From: Vulcanimicrobiota bacterium | GTDB lineage: Bacteria > Vulcanimicrobiota > Vulcanimicrobiia > Vulcanimicrobiales > Vulcanimicrobiaceae | Direction of reading: 5' to 3' | Length of the DNA stretch: 8,438 nt | Assembly: GCA_019233165.1 (NCBI GenBank) | Contig: JAFAMS010000048.1 | Span: 1 to 8,438 of the forward strand | Shown: piece after piece, positions 6,905-8,438 of the stretch | Layout: the number at the start of each line of letters is the position of its first letter | Numbering within the stretch: the first letter of the stretch is position 1 | Translations under genes and position numbers: made by a program | The notes under the pieces: generated by a model | Told to the model about the DNA's origin: nothing | Database searches by the model: none | Seen by the model: the letters and a program-made list of their open reading frames with translations, nothing else

Positions 6905-7641
6905 GGCGGCGGGAAGCCGTCGCGACGCTTGTAGCCGCCCTCGCGGCTCCGCGCGCGGCGTTCGCAAGCGCGGGCGTCCCGGTCCTGATGTACCACGCCG
7001 TGAACGACACGCATCCGCACAACGAGATCGCGCTCGGATTGACGCTTCCCTCGAAAGACTTCGAGGAGCAGCTGCGCTATCTGCAGGCGCACGGGATCGT
7101 CACCCTCACCGTCACCGAAATCGTCGACGGGCTGACGCGGCGCGAGCTGCCGAAGCGCGCGGTTGGCCTGACGTTCGACGACGGCTACGCCGACGCGGGA
7201 AGGATCGCGTTTCCGTTGCTGCAGCGCTACGGCGCGAAGGCGACCTTCTTCGTCAACAGCGGCTCGATCGGGACCCCGAACCATCTTACGTGGAAGGAGA
7301 TTCGAGCGATGCACGCGGGCGGGATGGAGATCGGCGGTCACGGGCAGCACCACCTCGATCTGACGACGCTCGACCGTGCCGAACAGATGCGCGAGGCAGG
7401 CGGATGCCTCGACCGGATCGCGCGCTGGGCCGGTTTCCGTCCATTGAGCTACGCGTACGCGAGCGGACAATATAACGCGACGACGCTCGACGTGATGCGC
7501 ACGATCGGCGTCCGCTCGGCGTGGACGGAGCGCTACGGAACCGCGCACGATCTGCACGAGCCGTACGAAATGCCGCGCCTGCGGGTCGCCCGCGGCTACG
7601 ATATCGCGCAGTTCGCGGCGCTCGTCTCGAGCGGCGCATGA
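6901..7641 (+). CDS. Exported polysaccharide deacetylase (NodB-homology domain)
   Basis: 246-residue carbohydrate esterase family 4 protein (PF01522), which removes N- or O-acetyl groups from polysaccharides such as N-acetylglucosamine polymers or peptidoglycan. The N-terminus MRRREAVA followed by a hydrophobic Ala/Leu stretch to about residue 22 (FASA) is an export signal; the arginines make a Tat route conceivable but the motif is incomplete. After VLMYHAVN at about 28-35 come motif 1, TFDDG at 91-95 (base Asp93, metal ligand Asp94), and motif 2, HGQHH at 147-151 with metal-ligand candidates His147 and His151 (Gly replaces the usual Ser/Thr after the first His). Near the C-terminus, YAYASGQYN matches the family's YPYG-like motif 3. 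The start is GTG 6901, overlapping the previous TGA by 4 nt (GTGA) with two upstream GGAG sites. The coding frame extends upstream inside the glycosidase gene, but the signal peptide fixes this start. It probably acts outside the cell with the glycosidase. Confidence 0.93.
   Translation: MRRREAVATLVAALAAPRAAFASAGVPVLMYHAVNDTHPHNEIALGLTLPSKDFEEQLRYLQAHGIVTLTVTEIVDGLTRRELPKRAVGLTFDDGYADAGRIAFPLLQRYGAKATFFVNSGSIGTPNHLTWKEIRAMHAGGMEIGGHGQHHLDLTTLDRAEQMREAGGCLDRIARWAGFRPLSYAYASGQYNATTLDVMRTIGVRSAWTERYGTAHDLHEPYEMPRLRVARGYDIAQFAALVSSGA
7619..7633 (+). other. Hairpin just before the [2Fe-2S] subunit start
   Basis: CGCTCG (7619-7624) pairs with CGAGCG (7628-7633) around a TCT loop, ending 4 nt before the ATG at 7638. 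It covers the only weak Shine-Dalgarno-like bases (CGAG). It is similar in position to the hairpins before 6901 and 8099, and may be chance. Confidence 0.28.
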
Positions 7642-8099
7642 TCGAGCTCAGGCTCGTCGTCAACGGGGAAGAGCGCCGGCTCGAGGTCGATCCGCGGACG
7701 ACCCTCTGCGATCTCCTGCGTGAGCGCTTGGCGCTGACGGGCACGAAGAAAGGATGCGACCGCGGCGAATGCGGCGCGTGCACGGTCCACGTCAACGGGC
7801 GACGCGTGCTGTCGTGCATGACCCTCGCCGTGATGCACGAGGGCGACGCGGTGACGACGATCGAGGGGATCGCCCGCGACGGAAGCCTGCATCCGGTACA
7901 GCGCGCGTTCGTCGAGCACGATGCCTTTCAGTGCGGCTTCTGCACGTCGGGTCAGATCATGTCCGCAATCGCATGCATCGAAGAGGGAAGAGCGAGCGAT
8001 CCCGCCACGATCCGCGAAGCGATGAGCGGGAATCTCTGCCGCTGCGCCGCCTACGCAAATATCGTCGCCGCAATCCAAGCAGCGGCCGAGAGCCGCTGA
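7638..8099 (+). CDS. [2Fe-2S] subunit of a xanthine dehydrogenase/aldehyde oxidoreductase-family molybdoenzyme
   Basis: 153-residue iron-sulfur subunit carrying electrons from the molybdenum subunit to the FAD subunit. An N-terminal plant-type ferredoxin domain (PF00111) has cluster ligands Cys40, Cys45, Cys48 and Cys60 (GCDRGECGAC, then LSC). A C-terminal helical [2Fe-2S]-binding domain (PF01799) has Cys99/Cys102 (FQCGFC) and Cys134/Cys136 (LCRC). All eight ligands are present. The start is ATG 7638, overlapping the deacetylase TGA by 4 nt (ATGA); it gives the standard N-terminus MIELRLVVNGEE, so in-frame sequence upstream was discarded. There is no signal peptide, in contrast to E. coli PaoA (YagT), so the complex is expected in the cytoplasm. 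Order with the following FAD gene matches paoA-paoB-paoC; the molybdenum subunit should follow beyond the window. Substrate not deducible: aldehydes are most likely given the partner, while xanthine or other N-heterocycles are less so. Confidence 0.95.
   Translation: MIELRLVVNGEERRLEVDPRTTLCDLLRERLALTGTKKGCDRGECGACTVHVNGRRVLSCMTLAVMHEGDAVTTIEGIARDGSLHPVQRAFVEHDAFQCGFCTSGQIMSAIACIEEGRASDPATIREAMSGNLCRCAAYANIVAAIQAAAESR
8080..8098 (+). other. GC-rich hairpin abutting the FAD-subunit start
   Basis: CAGCGGC (8080-8086) and GCCGCTG (8092-8098) form a perfect 7-bp stem with a 5-nt CGAGA loop. It includes part of the upstream TGA and ends directly before the A completing the overlapping TGATG at 8097-8101. 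It could block fresh ribosome binding and enforce coupling between the two subunits; chance formation is possible. Confidence 0.35.
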
Positions 8100-8438
8100 T
8101 GCATCCGTTTGCGTTCGTGCGCGTCGCCGACGTCCCGTCCGCAATCGCGGCCGTCGGCCGCGATTCGAAGGCCGCATTCGTCGCGGGCGGGACCGAGATC
8201 CTCAACTGGCTCAAGGAAGAGATCGTCACGCCGGCGCGGCTCGTCGACATCAATGCGCTTCCGCTCGGCCAGATCGAGCTCAACGACGACACGCTGCAAC
8301 TGGGGGCGCTCGCGCGACTCAGCGACGTCGCAACCCATCCCGGCGTCCGCGGTCACGTTCCTGCGCTCGCGGAGGCGCTCGACGCGAGCGCGAGCGTCCA
8401 GCTGCGGAACATGGCGTCGATCGGCGGAAACCTCATGC
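8099..8438 (+). CDS. FAD-binding subunit of PaoB/YagS-type molybdenum aldehyde oxidoreductase, 3' partial
   Basis: First 113 residues of a molybdopterin-dehydrogenase FAD subunit (PF00941), open to the window end. The FAD-pyrophosphate loop reads AGGTEIL (about 29-35), followed by LKEEIVTPARLVDINAL, an IGAL-type strand (LGALARLSDVATHP) and the segment QLRNMASIGGNLM at the window edge. The closest match I recognise is E. coli PaoB (YagS): the KxEIxTPxxLxDxN pattern and QLRN-GNL spacing agree, rather than CoxM or XdhB. PaoB also carries a [4Fe-4S] cluster, but its cysteines follow GNL and lie beyond the window, so this cannot be checked. The start is ATG 8099, sharing one base with the previous TGA. 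It is expected to form a heterotrimer with the upstream [2Fe-2S] subunit and a molybdenum subunit encoded downstream. Confidence 0.92.
   Translation, partial: MHPFAFVRVADVPSAIAAVGRDSKAAFVAGGTEILNWLKEEIVTPARLVDINALPLGQIELNDDTLQLGALARLSDVATHPGVRGHVPALAEALDASASVQLRNMASIGGNLM

Noticed and set aside
4772..6967. Very long minus-strand open frame (731 codons) opposite the phosphodiester glycosidase gene
   Set aside because: Extremely Arg-rich translation with no recognisable domain; it is the GC-rich antisense shadow of a gene whose motifs are clear on the plus strand.
7521..7637. In-frame upstream extension of the [2Fe-2S] subunit as a possible Tat leader
   Set aside because: Arg-rich without the hydrophobic core of a leader, and it overlaps the conserved end of the deacetylase; ATG 7638 matches the family N-terminus.
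1..8438. tRNA, rRNA, CRISPR arrays, insertion sequences, attachment sites
   Set aside because: No cloverleaf-like segment, spaced direct repeats, transposase motifs or terminal repeats were seen on reading both strands; virtually every base lies in an identified gene.

Overview
This is a GC-rich bacterial chromosomal window that is almost entirely coding. It holds nine genes, two of them cut by the window edges, and no RNA genes, mobile elements or CRISPR. Lineage cannot be fixed from sequence alone. Base composition, codon use and gene mix would suit a poorly sampled GC-rich phylum such as Eremiobacterota/Vulcanimicrobiota, but that is only an impression.

Layout. (1) Positions 1-923, plus strand: the 3' part of a SpoIIE/RsbU-type PP2C phosphatase, whose open frame runs on through a second gene in another frame, a DUF962/Mpo1-like small membrane protein (610-918). 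(2) Positions 920-2971, minus strand: a three-gene operon transcribed dctP (TRAP solute receptor), HpcH/HpaI-family aldolase, acylphosphatase. (3) About 80 bp around 2972-3050: a divergent control region. (4) Positions 3051-8438, plus strand: a tightly packed operon of a fused TRAP membrane protein (DctQM), an exported phosphodiester glycosidase, an exported polysaccharide deacetylase, a [2Fe-2S] subunit and the start of a FAD subunit of a PaoABC/YagTSR-type molybdenum aldehyde oxidoreductase. The four plus-strand junctions overlap by 1, 4, 4 and 1 nt, so the genes are very probably co-transcribed and translationally coupled.

How the genes may work together (inference). The TRAP receptor and its membrane partner sit on opposite strands but share one short intergenic region, so they probably share control. 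A TRAP system imports organic or sugar acids. The aldolase would cleave a 2-keto acid into pyruvate (or a related 2-oxo acid) plus an aldehyde, and the molybdenum enzyme could oxidise an aldehyde to an acid. Together they resemble an uptake, aldol cleavage and aldehyde oxidation route for an unknown acid. The two secreted glycan enzymes embedded in the same operon either release the substrate from a glycopolymer outside the cell or form a separate envelope-remodelling pair that shares the promoter. All reading frames look intact except the 3' end of the phosphatase, where an unusual overlap of about 310 nt, or an assembly frameshift, needs an explanation.
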